NCBI GenBank assembly: GCA_013076295.1
Contig: RQOL01000527.1
Coordinates: 30,950-94,949, forward strand
Direction: 5' to 3'
Source: Sanderia malayensis
Lineage: Eukaryota > Cnidaria > Scyphozoa > Semaeostomeae > Pelagiidae
Length of the DNA stretch: 64,000 nt
This document shows, one piece after another, positions 12,301 to 24,205 of this stretch; within the stretch, counting starts at the first letter, position 1; every line of letters begins with the position of its first letter. A model generated the notes under the pieces. It worked only from the letters and a program-made list of their open reading frames with translations. It was not told where the DNA came from and ran no database searches. The position numbers were made by a program, and so were the translations under genes.

Positions 12301-15300
12301 TAAAGGAATGAAACCCATTATTATGATTATGAGTTTGTTGTGTAAGAAACTTGAGTCAGTGATGAACAATTTAAGAAACTTTGGTACCAGGTTCAAAAAT
12401 AATCAAGAACAATCAAGAAATTGTAAAATTTTCTTTCTCAAGTTGTCTGTCATACAGTGCTTAAAGTCATGTAGATAGAGCAATCTGGGTGACAGTTGGG
12501 AAAAATACTTAAGTTATTCCTCGGAATTTACACGAAATTTAACGCTAGATGTGATCATCAAACCTATCCAACATATAATATACAACCAGCTTTCCAGTAT
12601 AACGAAATGAACAACCGCATAGTTACCCTCCCCTAAATTAGCTGCAGATTTAATACGAAGTATTAGATGGGCAATTTTATTGGGCTCGTCATATTGAAAG
12701 CGTCATTAGATTTCTTAAACGAGGCTGTTTGTGCATGGCGCTATTTAGTTTTAGTGATTGCGTATTGCAGCTTGGTTTTGTTATTTTCATAATATTCCAC
12801 TGACAATCTCAACAATCTCGTAGCTAGCAATCGCATTTTCGGATTCAAAAACAAAGCAGTAATTAGTGGAATAATACAAGAAATGAGATTACCTGAAAGA
12901 ATGGTTTTCCTTTTGTGAGAACTATCCTCTTTTCCTCCTTACACAGCTGAGAAAAACGTGAAAGAAATTAGCAACAACAGAAGCGAATGAATTGGAGCAG
13001 AGGTGGAATAAAGCACTGTAAAAAGAATTTCATTCATTTCGTATACAAAAGAGATGAGAAATTCCCAAACCCTTATTGCCTCCTTGTGGCAGTTTGCGTT
13101 GCTTAAAATCTTCGCGTCGACTCCAAGTGATCGCAGAGATTTTCCCAGGCCTTGAAGCATGGTGTCACAAACGACAGCTAAGTCACCAGGTCGTTTTGTT
13201 GCTTCGTTTACAGGATTGGACGGTATTGATAATGGCAATACCTTCTGAAAGCAAAGCAGAGAAGATCAAAAAACCTTTACTTAACCCCCTGACAAGGAGT
13301 CAACTCTATAGCATATTAACGGACAGAATATAATGTTACAGGGGTGAGAGCCATTAAAAAAATGTAGTTGTTTCTTCGTTTGGCAGCTACTGCGTGAAGT
13401 GGCTTGATATAAGTAGATATAAATAGATGTGATTTAAAGTAAGCTAACATACATTGAGTAAGTTAGAGAAAAGGGGGGAGAGACACAAAAATTGTTGTGG
13501 ATGATATCATGGGGAAAATTTGAATGAAAGGAAAGAATGTGACGAATTTAAAGAAGGAAAATGAAGGAGGAAAGAGTTTTAGAAAATAATAAGATAAAGA
13601 AAATAAAGATAAGGTAAATAAAAAGTCGCAGTGGCCAGATTGAATCTGACAATGCAAGCTGTGAAGAGCTAAATGTTAAAAACAGGTATTTTGCGAAATG
13701 AATGAACTAGCCAGCACAAAAATACAAGGAGATAAAAAGAAGCAGAATGCTCGGAAACATATTTACTTGTTCACTTTCTTCTTGAATAACATTCGATTCT
13801 ATCCAGCTGAAAATTAAAAAATGAATATTGAAGTATAATACAAATGAAAACACAGAAGGAAGCAATGAACTGTCGTCTACGATGCAGCATTCACTGTATT
13901 ATTATCAATTCATCTGTTGATACATCTCAATAAGAAAGGGTGAGAGAGAGAAGTAACCCTGGAAACGCCGCACTCATAAACACCCCTGTTCATGACATGA
14001 TAAACTTCTATTATCTTTATGACAATCACACAAAAACACGAGCATATTCACTGCTGATAAATGCTTCAGTAAATCAGCTAAATCACTAAAGCAATCAAAG
14101 TATCACTTGTTCAATCAAATCAGGCTGATCATTTGACTATCAAATGATCACTCAATCAGTTAAAAAAGTGATTAGCAAGCAAACTATTCAACGAATCATA
14201 AACCTCACTCTTTTTCATTCATTTCGACATTGATATGGAATTCAGCAGCCAGATCTTCAAATATATCATATATCTTTATTAAACACAAAGCATCAAGCGC
14301 TAGAATAAACAAAGAAAATAAATAAAAACAAAGTGAAAAATAAAACAATTTCACCAAAACGTCTCCAAAACAAAAGCTAACAAATGGTTTGAACAACGAG
14401 CTCTCCATATCTCAAACTCACAAGAAAGCGAGAAATTTGGTTGATATAAGTTTCTAGATAGAGAGAGAAAGAAAGTAGATCTATATTTTGCAATTTCCAA
14501 AGAATTGAGGAATAAGATTCGATAGAATGTGTTTGAGATAAAGCATATCCATTATATAGATTCATGCCGTAGAGAAGTCAGATTTATTTTCATTCTTACA
14601 GCATTACATTAACAAACAGCAGATTCAATCTTACCTGCATATTTCAACTGATCTCCAGAAAGAGGTCGCTGTTCCCAGTTCGAGACTTGATAGGTCTTGT
14701 CTAGCGGCTTGCCAAGACATTGTTTAACAAGTTGGCTAAGACCTCTGTCAGTTTGATATGACTTACAATCAAGCTTCAATTTTTCTATTACATTTGCATT
14801 GCTCATTATCTGCAAAGATAATAGTGTTAATCAGAACATATTGAAAAACAAGACTTTCACGTGCAAACAGTAAAAGCCGCATAAAAGTTGATACTTCAGG
14901 GCTGATATTTTTCGTGAAAACTGTTGAGAAAAATGAGTATAATGAAACTGTAGCAAATTCATTATACTAATTTCCAACATCCTCTACTTATATACCTGTT
15001 TACTAATGTATGCCAAATCGTCGAAATTCTTTGCCTTCTTGTGGAATTCATTTGCATACTTGTAGGTATTTGTGATGACACTGACGTCACTGTCAATGCC
15101 ATAGCCTGGGTTGAATCAAAGAATCAAAAACAACTAATCAACAAATCAATGAATAGATGAATCAACAAATCAATGAACCAATGAATCGATGAATCAACAG
15201 ATCAATGAACCAATGAATCGATGAATCAATAAATCAATGAATCAATGAATCAACAAATCAACAAATTAATGAATCAACGAATCAATAAATCAATGAATCA

Positions 15301-18300
15301 ACGAATCAACAAATCAATGAATCAACGAATCGACGAATCAACGAATCGACGAATAAAATTATTGACCAATGAGTTAGTTCCTAGTGGTGTCAACAATCAA
15401 TCGATAAAGAACCCCAACAAATATCAAATCATAGATCTAATAAAGTAACGACAATTTTCTCAAAGCATCATCACTTGATCGGAATTAAATCAACAAAATC
15501 ATCATATCAAATAGCCAATCATAACGCCAATCAGTGAAACACTCAATCAACAAAGCTAATCGCTCAATCAAAAGATCAATTGTTTCTCTTACCCAATCGA
15601 ACTGTGTCTTCCGAAGTGAACAACAATTTGAACAATTTCTCAAGCAATCTCTGCCCCTCGACTGTTTTTTCAAACTGCAAAATATCAATAATGAACACCT
15701 TGTCTTTCACAGCGAGTTGCATGATCGCCATTCTGTGAAAATAAAGGCAGTTAAATTAAAACAAACTGGCGTGAAACCTTTATTATTTAAAGCTGTAGAA
15801 TTTTTTCTCTATAGATACTTTACTATCTTTATTTTTATTATATTAGTTTTATTATATTGAAACAAACTAGCGTGAAACCTTTATTATTTAAAGCTGTAGA
15901 ATTTTTATCTTTATTTTTATCATATTAGTTTCATTATATTGAAACAAACTCACGTGAAATCTTTATTACTTAAATTTATATATTTTTATCTTTATTTTTA
16001 TTATATTAGTTTTATAATATTAAAAAAACCCGCGTGAAATTTTATTACATAAATTTATATTTTATCTTTATTTTATTATATTAGTTTTATAATATTCAAA
16101 CAAACCCGCGTGAAATCTTTATTACTTAAATCCTTATTTTTCATCTTTATCTTTATTATATTAGTGTATTATTCTCCATCCACTGCTGATCAACAAAACC
16201 GCGTGTCATCTACGTATTAAACCTTGTTACATGTTGGATATATAATCGATTAGGTATCAGACCTATATATCTATTTATTCTAATCTATATAAAAAGCTAT
16301 ACTTAACGCCATATCAGTGCATGCAAAACAAGTACCGTATTTCCTCGATTAAACGCCCCCCCTCGATTAAAAGCCCCCCTCGAATAAACGCCCCCCTTAT
16401 GCTGCCAGCTTTTGCAATAAACGCCCCCCTCGATTAAACGCCCCCTCTTTGTGCAAAACCATGGCGACTTTCATTTTCTACGTTGTTGCTCGATAAAGCA
16501 AGGCTCAACTAAACCATTTTCTTTTTTTCTGGACCCAATTACTCAGCCTGTGATCTTGTACTTTCTAATAAACGCCTCCCCTCGAATAATGGCCCCCCTC
16601 GATTAGGCGCCCCCTCAAAAAGTGCCGAGATTAATAAACGCCCCGGGGCGTTTAATCGAGGAAATACGGTATAACACGGCAGCTTGCTTCACTTACTTAT
16701 CATGTTCACCGGCGCGTCCATATTTTGGCTGCCACTCACCATCAAATCCAATTATATTACCATGCTGCAATACGAAATGCAAGAAGCATTAAACACGCAG
16801 GCATGGTAAACTCTTGGAATACAAGGTGCGTGTACAAGGTACTTGGAGTACAAGCTACATGTGGGAAAAAGTGTTGGGAATTTCGACAGTGGAAACTGAA
16901 AGTTGATAGGTGTTTAAAAAGCATCGGAAGACAAAAAGGATCTGCTTCCCAATCACTCATTCGAAGAAGAATAAACCTCCTAGGTGGGCGCTATGTATTG
17001 GGGACGCGCCGCCCGGAATGGCGTCGATTTTCACGACTTCAGTATAAGAAACGGTGGAAAATTGTAATTAGATTAAGACCCAAGTACTAAAGCAATTAAT
17101 TTTCGAAAAATTGGCGTAGAATCGGATATACGCTTTTGAAAAATGATGAAAAGGTCGGGTGTATTTTGAAACTTGGGCGGCACATCCAGAAACAAACTTG
17201 GTCAAGTGCCTGCCAACGGGATCCCAATAAAACATCAATTACGCTATTATGAAAATTTCTTCTTATTGAAATTACCTTGAAAACAACTTTCAAGCATTTC
17301 TCAAGAGCTTGACAAGTATTAACAAATTCCACACTGTCTTTGTCTAATGGATATTCCCAGAATCGACTGGGGACTTTGTTAACTATTGAAGGGCCGACAG
17401 AACCAACTGCAAAATCATCATCATCATTATCATCATCACCAACGGAAAAGTCAAACTGATCATCATAATCATCTTCATCGTCGTCAAACCAAGTACCACG
17501 ATGGAAAGATGCCTTTGGTTGCATTGTTTCAAAGCTGCAAAAATAAGAATGCGGCATTGTCAACTACTGCTGGCTCGAGCAAATTCGCTATTCTGACATG
17601 TTATAACTCAGTACTAACGGGCAAAAATTGTTATGCTTTGAATAAACGCTCAAGGGGTTATTAACAAGAATAGGGTTACTAAACCTAACAAGGGGATTTT
17701 TATAGCCCCAGGGGACTTGCCATGAGATATTGGAGTGCTTAAAAGAGAGAGGGGTTTATTAAACTTTTAGGAACATGTAAAATTAAGGCACAGATAGATT
17801 CATAATTTAATATTTCAAATATTAGGCATATGAAAATGCAATGTTTATTAGCAAATCAGCACAAATTACTCACAAATCAGCTATTATAGGTGAGGCATTT
17901 ATCGGAGAGAAATGTTTAAAAAAGGATGGTGTTTATATACTACTCCAAACATAGCAACTTGCTTGTTGGTTGCATACCTTGAATGCGGGGTTCTCTTCAG
18001 CTCATCCTGAAGCCTCTGTGGCAGTGATGCAGATGGAATGTTGCATTTGCGCACAAAATACACAGCAGAGTTTATGTCACGACGTTCGTACAGCAACAAC
18101 ATAATCAATTGCTCTTGCATCCAAGCATTGTTGGATACAGCTGCCTAGAAAGTCCCAAAATAGAAATACAAGGTCAACAAAGCTTGATAAAAGAGAATGA
18201 TTTTATCTCACCAGGAGATTTGGTAGAGTTTGGCATTGAAAATTAGAGAATCGCCCAAAACAAACCTCTATAAGACTATTGTATTTTGCTGACTCATGCT

Positions 18301-19786
18301 CTGGCTGATACAAGAAAAAAATTTCGGATTTTAAATTTGCAAAACTTCTGAAGATGCTCTAAGTTGCCATTCCTAAATTTATATGCTAAGAGTGCGAATA
18401 AGCAATCTTAAGAGAGAAAGACTGTTACTTTTATTGCATTGTAAAAAACCATACTTACTGATCTGTATTTTTGGAAAAGGAGATGTTTCAAACTTTTCAT
18501 ATTCTTCTCTCTGAAAATGTTTGGATAGTGGGCTTTGAAGATAAAATAACAAATATTTGAAAAACTTTGCAATATTTGGCCGAAAATGCTCAAAAAACCC
18601 CATCCTGGATTGTTAAACAATTTGTAGCAAAATACCTGGATCTAGATTATATTTCTTGATGACTTTTTCTGATACCTTTTGCAGTGTTTTGGGTTGTAAC
18701 TTAGTTCTATTTGTAATCTTCAGGTATAGCTCACTGTTAAAAAACAATAAATGATATTAAATTATGAAAATCATAAAAAATCTGCATGCTTCCTTTATGT
18801 GATTTGTTATCTGAAATTAATAGTAGAGCTAAATGGATTAAATGTTCTGCTGGTTGCAACAAAGAGATTAAAATGTGCACCAGTTTGTAACAATACACCC
18901 CCACTTAACTATTTCTTTAACTCAATTACCCTTGAATATACTCTATAACTCTTCCTTCTCCCATGCCACAGAGTGAGTTAAGCATTTCTGCGTATTTTTT
19001 CTGTGCATTGGAATTGTTTTCGAGACACATCTCCAAAACTTGAAACTTATCTGCTACAAATAGTGGCAAATAAAGCTCTGTCGGCTTAATATATTCCTGT
19101 AGATTAAGACTGGTCACTATGGTAGCTGCTTCTTTAAGGTCGCCTTTCGTTTCAATGGTGAATTTCAAATGCTCAGCTAAAAACTCTCTGCCGGGACCTC
19201 TGTCCAGGTGATATATTTCTGCTAACTTCTTCATGTGCTGTATTCCATAAGAAACTAAAAAGAGCATGGCATCATCTCTGTCTTTTCTTGATGGGGCAAG
19301 ATCCTTCTGAAAAAACAATGACGGATTATCAAAGATAACATCATGTCACCTGTTCACTACCCCCGGCAAGTTCCACCTTCTCCACCCCTCCTCTGTCCAG
19401 CAGGGGTGAAGTCAGGAGTGGCAATATAGTGTAAATCCTCGAATAAGCCCCAACCTCCGAATAAGCCCTCCCTCGAGTAAGCCCCCAACCTGATAATCAT
19501 TTGCAAGGATATTGGACCCAAACATCGAGAAAAATAATGTAGCCAATAATACCTTTGTTTTGAGCCACGTTTCAAGTTCCTCGAGAGCAATTTCGGTAAT
19601 TGACTTCATGTTTGGTTTGAACATAAACCTTGCCTTGGTGGCGGCCGACAGAGCAATAAAAAACACATTGTTTTCGCTTGAATTAAACGCGTCCCTGAAA
19701 GCAATTCTCAGTCCTTGTTCGTTTTCATCTTTAAAATGACACTGAAGTTGACTTAGAAGTCCATCTTCTGTGTAAAATGCACCCAT
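9348..19786 (-). CDS. EXD3: EXD3 / mut-7 homologue, 3'-5' exonuclease with Mut7-C domain
   Basis: Exons in gene order: 19786-19553, 19306-18930, 18733-18636, 18140-17978, 17534-17276, 16764-16697, 15732-15593, 15105-14996, 14809-14635, 14299-14209, 13806-13767, 13244-13071, 12946-12893, 12295-12167, 9686-9348. They join in one frame to 816 aa (human EXD3 is 876). Residues 1 to ~345 are a helical N-terminal region. A DEDDy-type exonuclease domain follows, with motif I GFDGEW (D385, E387), then IIDIL, GYGIDSD (~447-453) and motif III YAALD (Y540, D544). The C-terminal Mut7-C domain has VVCD (D612), LTKGKPFF and a zinc ribbon (C703/C706 with C785/C788). C. elegans mut-7 acts in RNA silencing; the animal EXD3 role is poorly known. 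An acidic tract of Asp residues lies in exon 5. A pyrimidine-rich AG just upstream of the start could mark an untranslated 5' exon. Confidence 0.9.
10195..10690. repeat. ~500-bp polypurine tract in EXD3 intron 14
   Basis: The plus strand is almost entirely A and G (GAAAGAAAGG-like words), including an 8-9 base G run near 10450. On the EXD3 transcript it is a polypyrimidine tract. It produces long Phe/Ser/Leu open frames on the minus strand that are not genes. Confidence 0.85.
11635..12010. repeat. ~32-bp purine-rich minisatellite in EXD3 intron 14
   Basis: Repeated unit of GAGAGGGTGTTAAAG followed by AAAGAAATAAAAGAAAT, about ten imperfect copies, with alternating variants GAGAGGGTGTTAAAG and GAAAGGATGTCACAG. 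Confidence 0.85.
15125..15360. repeat. AATC/AATG/AACA tetranucleotide array in EXD3 intron 7
   Basis: Four-base words AATC alternate with AATG, AACA and AACG in strict phase for over 200 bp. This is the same design as the CTAA-based array at 8517-8990, with different words. Confidence 0.85.
15738..16165. repeat. ~90-bp tandem repeat, about 5 copies, EXD3 intron 6
   Basis: The motif CGTGAAACCTTTATTA, followed by an AT-rich stretch with TTATTATATTAGTTTTA, recurs about five times with drift. It lies between exons 7 and 6. Confidence 0.75.
16336..16669. mobile_element. MITE, CCGTATTTCC family, 334 bp
   Basis: Inverted termini CCGTATTTCCTCGATTAAAC and its complement, flanked by TA at 16334-16335 and 16670-16671. 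The subterminal parts are repeated CGATTAAACGCCCCCC words. It sits in EXD3 intron 6, ending 27 bp from the exon that encodes the GFDGEW catalytic motif. It is a longer relative of the element at 2580-2743. Confidence 0.8.
19430..19495. repeat. Degenerate fragment of the CCGTATTTCC/CGAATAAGCCCC repeat family
   Basis: Three successive words like CCTCGAATAAGCCCC, in EXD3 intron 1. No terminal inverted repeat is preserved. Confidence 0.5.
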
Positions 19787-19846
19787 GCCTTCAGCTTTCA
19801 CTTACACAACAACAAAAAAGTCAAAAGCGTGTCTAAAGGACAAAGG
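19787..19846. promoter_or_regulatory. EXD3 side of the original EXD3/POLR2F divergent spacer
   Basis: These 60 bp precede the EXD3 ATG. Together with 29046-29242 they make a 257-bp spacer between divergent start codons once the composite element and one target duplication are removed. A bidirectional promoter is inferred from the distance; I see no clear TATA box. Confidence 0.5.
19839..19846. repeat. Left target site duplication GACAAAGG
   Basis: Identical to 29038-29045 on the other side of the composite element. Eight bases is the usual duplication size of hAT-type transposons. Confidence 0.85.
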
Positions 19847-19892
19847 GGTTAGTCCCCGATGTATGCGTCCTATAAGGTCCCGAAACATTAAA

Positions 19893-21872
19893 TCTAATAT
19901 ATATATTCTGCGGAGTCACGTGACGGTGGCGAAACTCTGCCTAAAACAATAGATTCGACCCGAAACAATAGGTCGAACGCCCCAAAACAATGGACCGAAA
20001 CGGCGAACGAGGTATCCATAAAGGCTTTTTTTTGAGACCCTCAATCTGCCCTATTTTTAAGTTAGTTGTTCTTTGCCGGCTGAACCAAAAAGTTATCTAT
20101 ATGAGAGCTCACAATTTCGACTAAAAGGTTGGGAAATTCTTTGTTAAAGTTCGCCTAATTGGCTATCACGAAAAAACGACGGTTTACGCTCGCGAAACTT
20201 CCAAATTCGCGTCGCGAAATCCAATTTCGAACAAAGCGTTCGCTGTTCACGTGACGCGTTTTGCCTCTTGCTGCAATTTGATTGGCTCTTTCGCAACTTC
20301 ACGTGAACAGTCAGGCGTTTTTCGTTATCATGCAAATTAGCCCTCGGGTTGAACAGCAGGTACTTTTGGAGAAGACGCGTGTTTTTGTTTTCAACACAAA
20401 GGATAACTGGGCGCCTTTCAAAGTGTTTTACGACCTGAATTACCTTTGTAAAGACTTGCGAATTGTTTGAGAGACCTCTGGAAAATTACAGGAGACAATT
20501 GAGAACACAGGTGATAGTTTTGTTTTGTTTTTTGAGTGAGATAGTTATAGTTTAGGTAGTAGGCATGCTTGCGACGCTTAGGCCTAATGTAAACAAGCCC
20601 AAAGTTTCAATAAACAAATTATGATAAGGGGTTATCAGGCGAGCGAAGCGAGCCAAACTGTTGCAAGAGGATTAGCAGAGGCATGAGCGTAAGCGAATGC
20701 AGCGCACGAAGTGCGCCCTATCAGCTAATGTTTCTTGGTAATAGATACACAGGCGAGCGCAGCGAGCTAACCCATTGTAAGTGGGGTTCAAAGGGGCATG
20801 AGCGAAGCGAATGCAGCGCACGAAGTGCGCCCTATCAGTCAATGTTTCTTGATAATAGATAGACAGGCGAGCGCAGCGAGCTAACCCATTGTACGTGGGG
20901 TTGAAAGAGGCATGAGCGAAGCGAATGCAGCGCACGAAGTGCGCCCTATCAGTTAATGTTTCTTGACAATAGATAGACAGGCGAGCGCAGCGAGCTAACC
21001 CATTGTACGTGGGGTTGAAAGAGGCATGAGCGAAGCGAATGCAGCGCACGAAGTGCGCCCTATCAGTCAATGTCTCTCGATAATAGATAGACAGGCGAGC
21101 GCAGCGAGCTAACCCAATGTACGTGGGGTTGAAAGAGGCATGAGCGAAGCGAATGCAGCGCACGAAGTGCGCCCTATCAGTCAATGTTTCTTGACAATAG
21201 ATAGACAGGCGAGCGCAGCGAGCTAACCCATTGTACGTGCGGTTGAAAGAGGCATGAGCGAAGCGAATGCAGCGCACGAAGTGCGCTCTATCAGTCAATG
21301 TTTCTTGATAATAGATAGACAGGCGAGCGCAGCGAGCTAACCCAATGTACGTGGGGTTGAAAGAGGCATGAGCGAAGCGAATGCAGCGCATGAAGTGCGC
21401 CCTATCAGTCAATGTTTCTTGACAATAGATAGACAGGCGAGCGCAGCGAGCTAACCCATTGTACGTGGGGTTGAAAGAGGCATGAGCGAAGCGAATGCAG
21501 CGCACGAAGTGCGCTCTATCAGTCAATGTTTCTTGATAATAGATAGACAGGCGAGCGCAGCGAGCTAACCCATTGTACGTTGGGTTGAAAGGGGCATGAG
21601 CGTAAGCGAATGCAGCGCACGAAGTGCGCCAACCACAGACGAGCGCAGCGAGCTAACCCATTGTAAGTGGGGTTGAAAGGGGCATGAGCGTAAGCGAATG
21701 CAGCGCACGAAGTGCGCCAACCACAGGCGAGCGCAGCGAGCTAAGCCATTGTAAGTGGGGTTGAAAGGGGCATGAGCGTTAGCGAATGCAGCGCACGAAG
21801 TGCGCCAACCAGATTAAGCCTTATTTACTTGACGGGCTGGGGCGAACGAGCGAAGCGAGTGATGACCCCTAG
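19893..21872 (+). mobile_element. Nested Helitron, 1,980 bp, in the left terminal repeat
   Basis: Starts TCTAATATATATATTCTG and ends CCCCTAG, between host A (19892) and T (21873). The 5' TC, 3' CTAG and A|T target are Helitron hallmarks. The opposite terminal repeat of the composite element, read on the minus strand at 29037-28967, contains the uninterrupted sequence CATTAAA-TTCATATATATCC, an empty site. No target duplication is present, as expected. No Rep/helicase is encoded; a 62-codon open frame at 20282-20470 is not recognisable. The 3' hairpin is weak (GGGG near 21840 could pair with CCCC near 21868). Confidence 0.8.
20640..21812. repeat. 114-bp tandem array inside the Helitron (then 88-bp units)
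   Basis: The word AGCGCACGAAGTGCGC starts at 20701, 20815, 20929, 21043, 21157, 21271, 21385 and 21499, exactly 114 bp apart. The last copies are 88 bp apart and lack the TATCAGTCAATGTTTCTTG part. Each unit has a GCGCAC-GAA-GTGCGC hairpin. Because 114 is divisible by three, a 284-codon frame stays open on the minus strand; it is not a gene. Confidence 0.95.
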
Positions 21873-21961
21873 TTCATATATATCCTATAGGAGCTAAAGG
21901 TCCAGAAACATTGATCTAGGCATATATATCCTGAAGGGTCCCGAAACAATGTATAGAGGTA

Positions 21962-23925
21962 CAGTACGTTCTAGGATATATCTCTGAATAAGTGTAGATA
22001 TAGTAACAAACGTATATAACAGTAGATAGAATGTGTATAGTGTATATAAGCATGGTGGAAGTACATTCTAGCATATATTTCTGAATAGAATAAGTGCAGA
22101 TATAGTAAACAGACGTATATAACAGTAGATAGAATGAATAGAGTGTATATAAGCATGGTGGAAGTACATTCTAGGATATATCTCTGAATAAGTGTAGATA
22201 TAGTAAACAGACGTATATAACAGTAGATAGAATGAATAGAGTGTATATAAGCATGGTGAAAGTACATTCTAGGATATATCTCTGAATAAGTGTAGATATA
22301 GTAAACAGACGTATATAACGTAGATAGAATGTGTATAGTGTATGTAAGCATGGTGAAGTACATTCTAGCATATATTTAATAGAATAAGTGTAGATATAGT
22401 AAACAGACGTATATAACGGTAGATAGAATGAATAGAGTGTATATAAGCATGGTGAAAGTACATTCTAGCATATATTTCGAATAGAATAAGTGTAGACATA
22501 GTAAACAGACGTATATAACGTAGATAGAATGTGTATAGTGTATATAAGCATGGTGAAAGTACATTCTAGGATATATTTCTGAATAGAATAAGTGTAGATA
22601 TAGTAAACATACGTATATAACGGTAGATAGAATGAATAGAGTGTATATAAGCATGGTGAAAGTACATTCTAGGATATATTTCTGAGTAGAATAAGTGTAG
22701 ATATAGTAAACAGACGTATATAACAGTAGATAGAATGTGTATAGTGTATATATACATAAGCATGGTGGAAGTACATTCTAGGATATATCTCTGAATAAGT
22801 GTATATGTAGTAAACAGACGTATATAACAGTAGATAGAATGTGTATAGTGTATATATACATAAGCATGGTGGAAGTACAATCTAGGATATATTATGGAAT
22901 AAGTGTATATATAGTAAACAGACGTATATAACAGTAGATAGAATGTGTATAGTGTATATATACATAAGCATGGTGGAAGTACATTCTAGGATATATTAAG
23001 GAATAAGTGTAGATGTAGTAAACAGACGTATATAACAGTAGATAGAATGTGTATAGTGTAAATATACATAAGCATGGTGGAAGTACATTCTAGGATATAT
23101 TATGGAATAAGTGTATATATAGTAAACAGACGTATATAACAGTAGATAGAATGTATGTAGTGTATATAAGGACGGTGAAGTACATTAGATATACTTCTGA
23201 ATATATGTGATACAGTAAACAGACGTATATAGCAGTAGATAGAATGCATGTAGTGTATATAAGGACGGTGATGTACATTCTAGAATATACTTCTGAATAT
23301 ATGTAGATACAGTAAACAGACGTATATAGCAGTAGATAGAATGCATGTAGTGTATATAAGGACGGTGATGTACATTCTAGAATATACTTCTGAATATATG
23401 TGGATACAGTAAACAGACGTATATAGCAGTAGATAGAATGCATGTAGTGTATATAAGGACGGTGATGTACATTCTAGAATATACTTCTGAATATATGTAG
23501 ATACAGTAAACAGACGTATATAGCAGTAGATAGAATGCATGTAGTGTATATAAGGACGGTGATGTACATTCTAGAATATACTTCTGAATATATGTGATAC
23601 AGTAAACAGACGTATATAGCAGTAGATAGAATGCATGTAGTGTATATAAGGACGGTGATGTACATTCTAGAATATACTTCTGAATATATGTAGATACAGT
23701 AAACAGACGTATATAGCAGTAGATAGAATGTAGGTAGTTTATATAATACAGTAGAAGTACAATGTAGGATATCTTTTTGAATACATGTAGATATAGTAAA
23801 CAGAGGTGTATAACAGTAGATAGAATGTATGAAGTGTAACAAGGACGGTAGAAGTACAATGTAGGATATACTTCTGCATACATGCAGATGTAGTAAACAC
23901 AGGTGTATAACAATAGTTGGAAAGA
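21962..23925. repeat. Left minisatellite arm, ~98-bp units, about 20 copies
   Basis: Units contain TAAACAGACGTATATAAC, GTAGATAGAATG, TATATAAGCATGGTG and AAGTACATTCTAGGATATAT. Units near the centre (23150-23740) form a subfamily with AAGGACGGTGATGTAC and GCAGTAGATAGAATGC. Orientation is opposite to the right arm. Confidence 0.95.
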
Positions 23926-24205
23926 ATACATAGCAATTCGCTACTTTGTGGCATGAAATCCAATATTTGAAGATTTAAGATTCTGGTCTCTTCTGTCATT
24001 TTGAACAGTGAAAGTAGAAAACTCCGAAAGTGAAAATGTGTGCACGATCGCAGATGAATCTACTTGTGTCTCTGACTTTGATCAGTTTCTATAACCGAAA
24101 CATTTGCGTTGTACTAGATAAAGAATGTTATACACCCTTGTTAACTATCTCCGCCAAACCTATGCAGACACATGTCCTACGCACTTCCGTCATCCTTGTA
24201 GACAC
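23926..24205. other. Unique spacer between the inverted minisatellite arms
   Basis: About 280 bp with no similarity to the 98-bp unit, forming the loop of the giant inverted repeat. It has no recognisable coding content. An open frame entering from 24030 only continues because the array is read through. Confidence 0.8.

Noticed and set aside
20672..21526. 284-codon open frame with 38-residue repeats (minus strand)
   Set aside because: The 114-bp DNA unit is divisible by three, so a frame without stops stays open. It lies in a Helitron tandem array with no start context.
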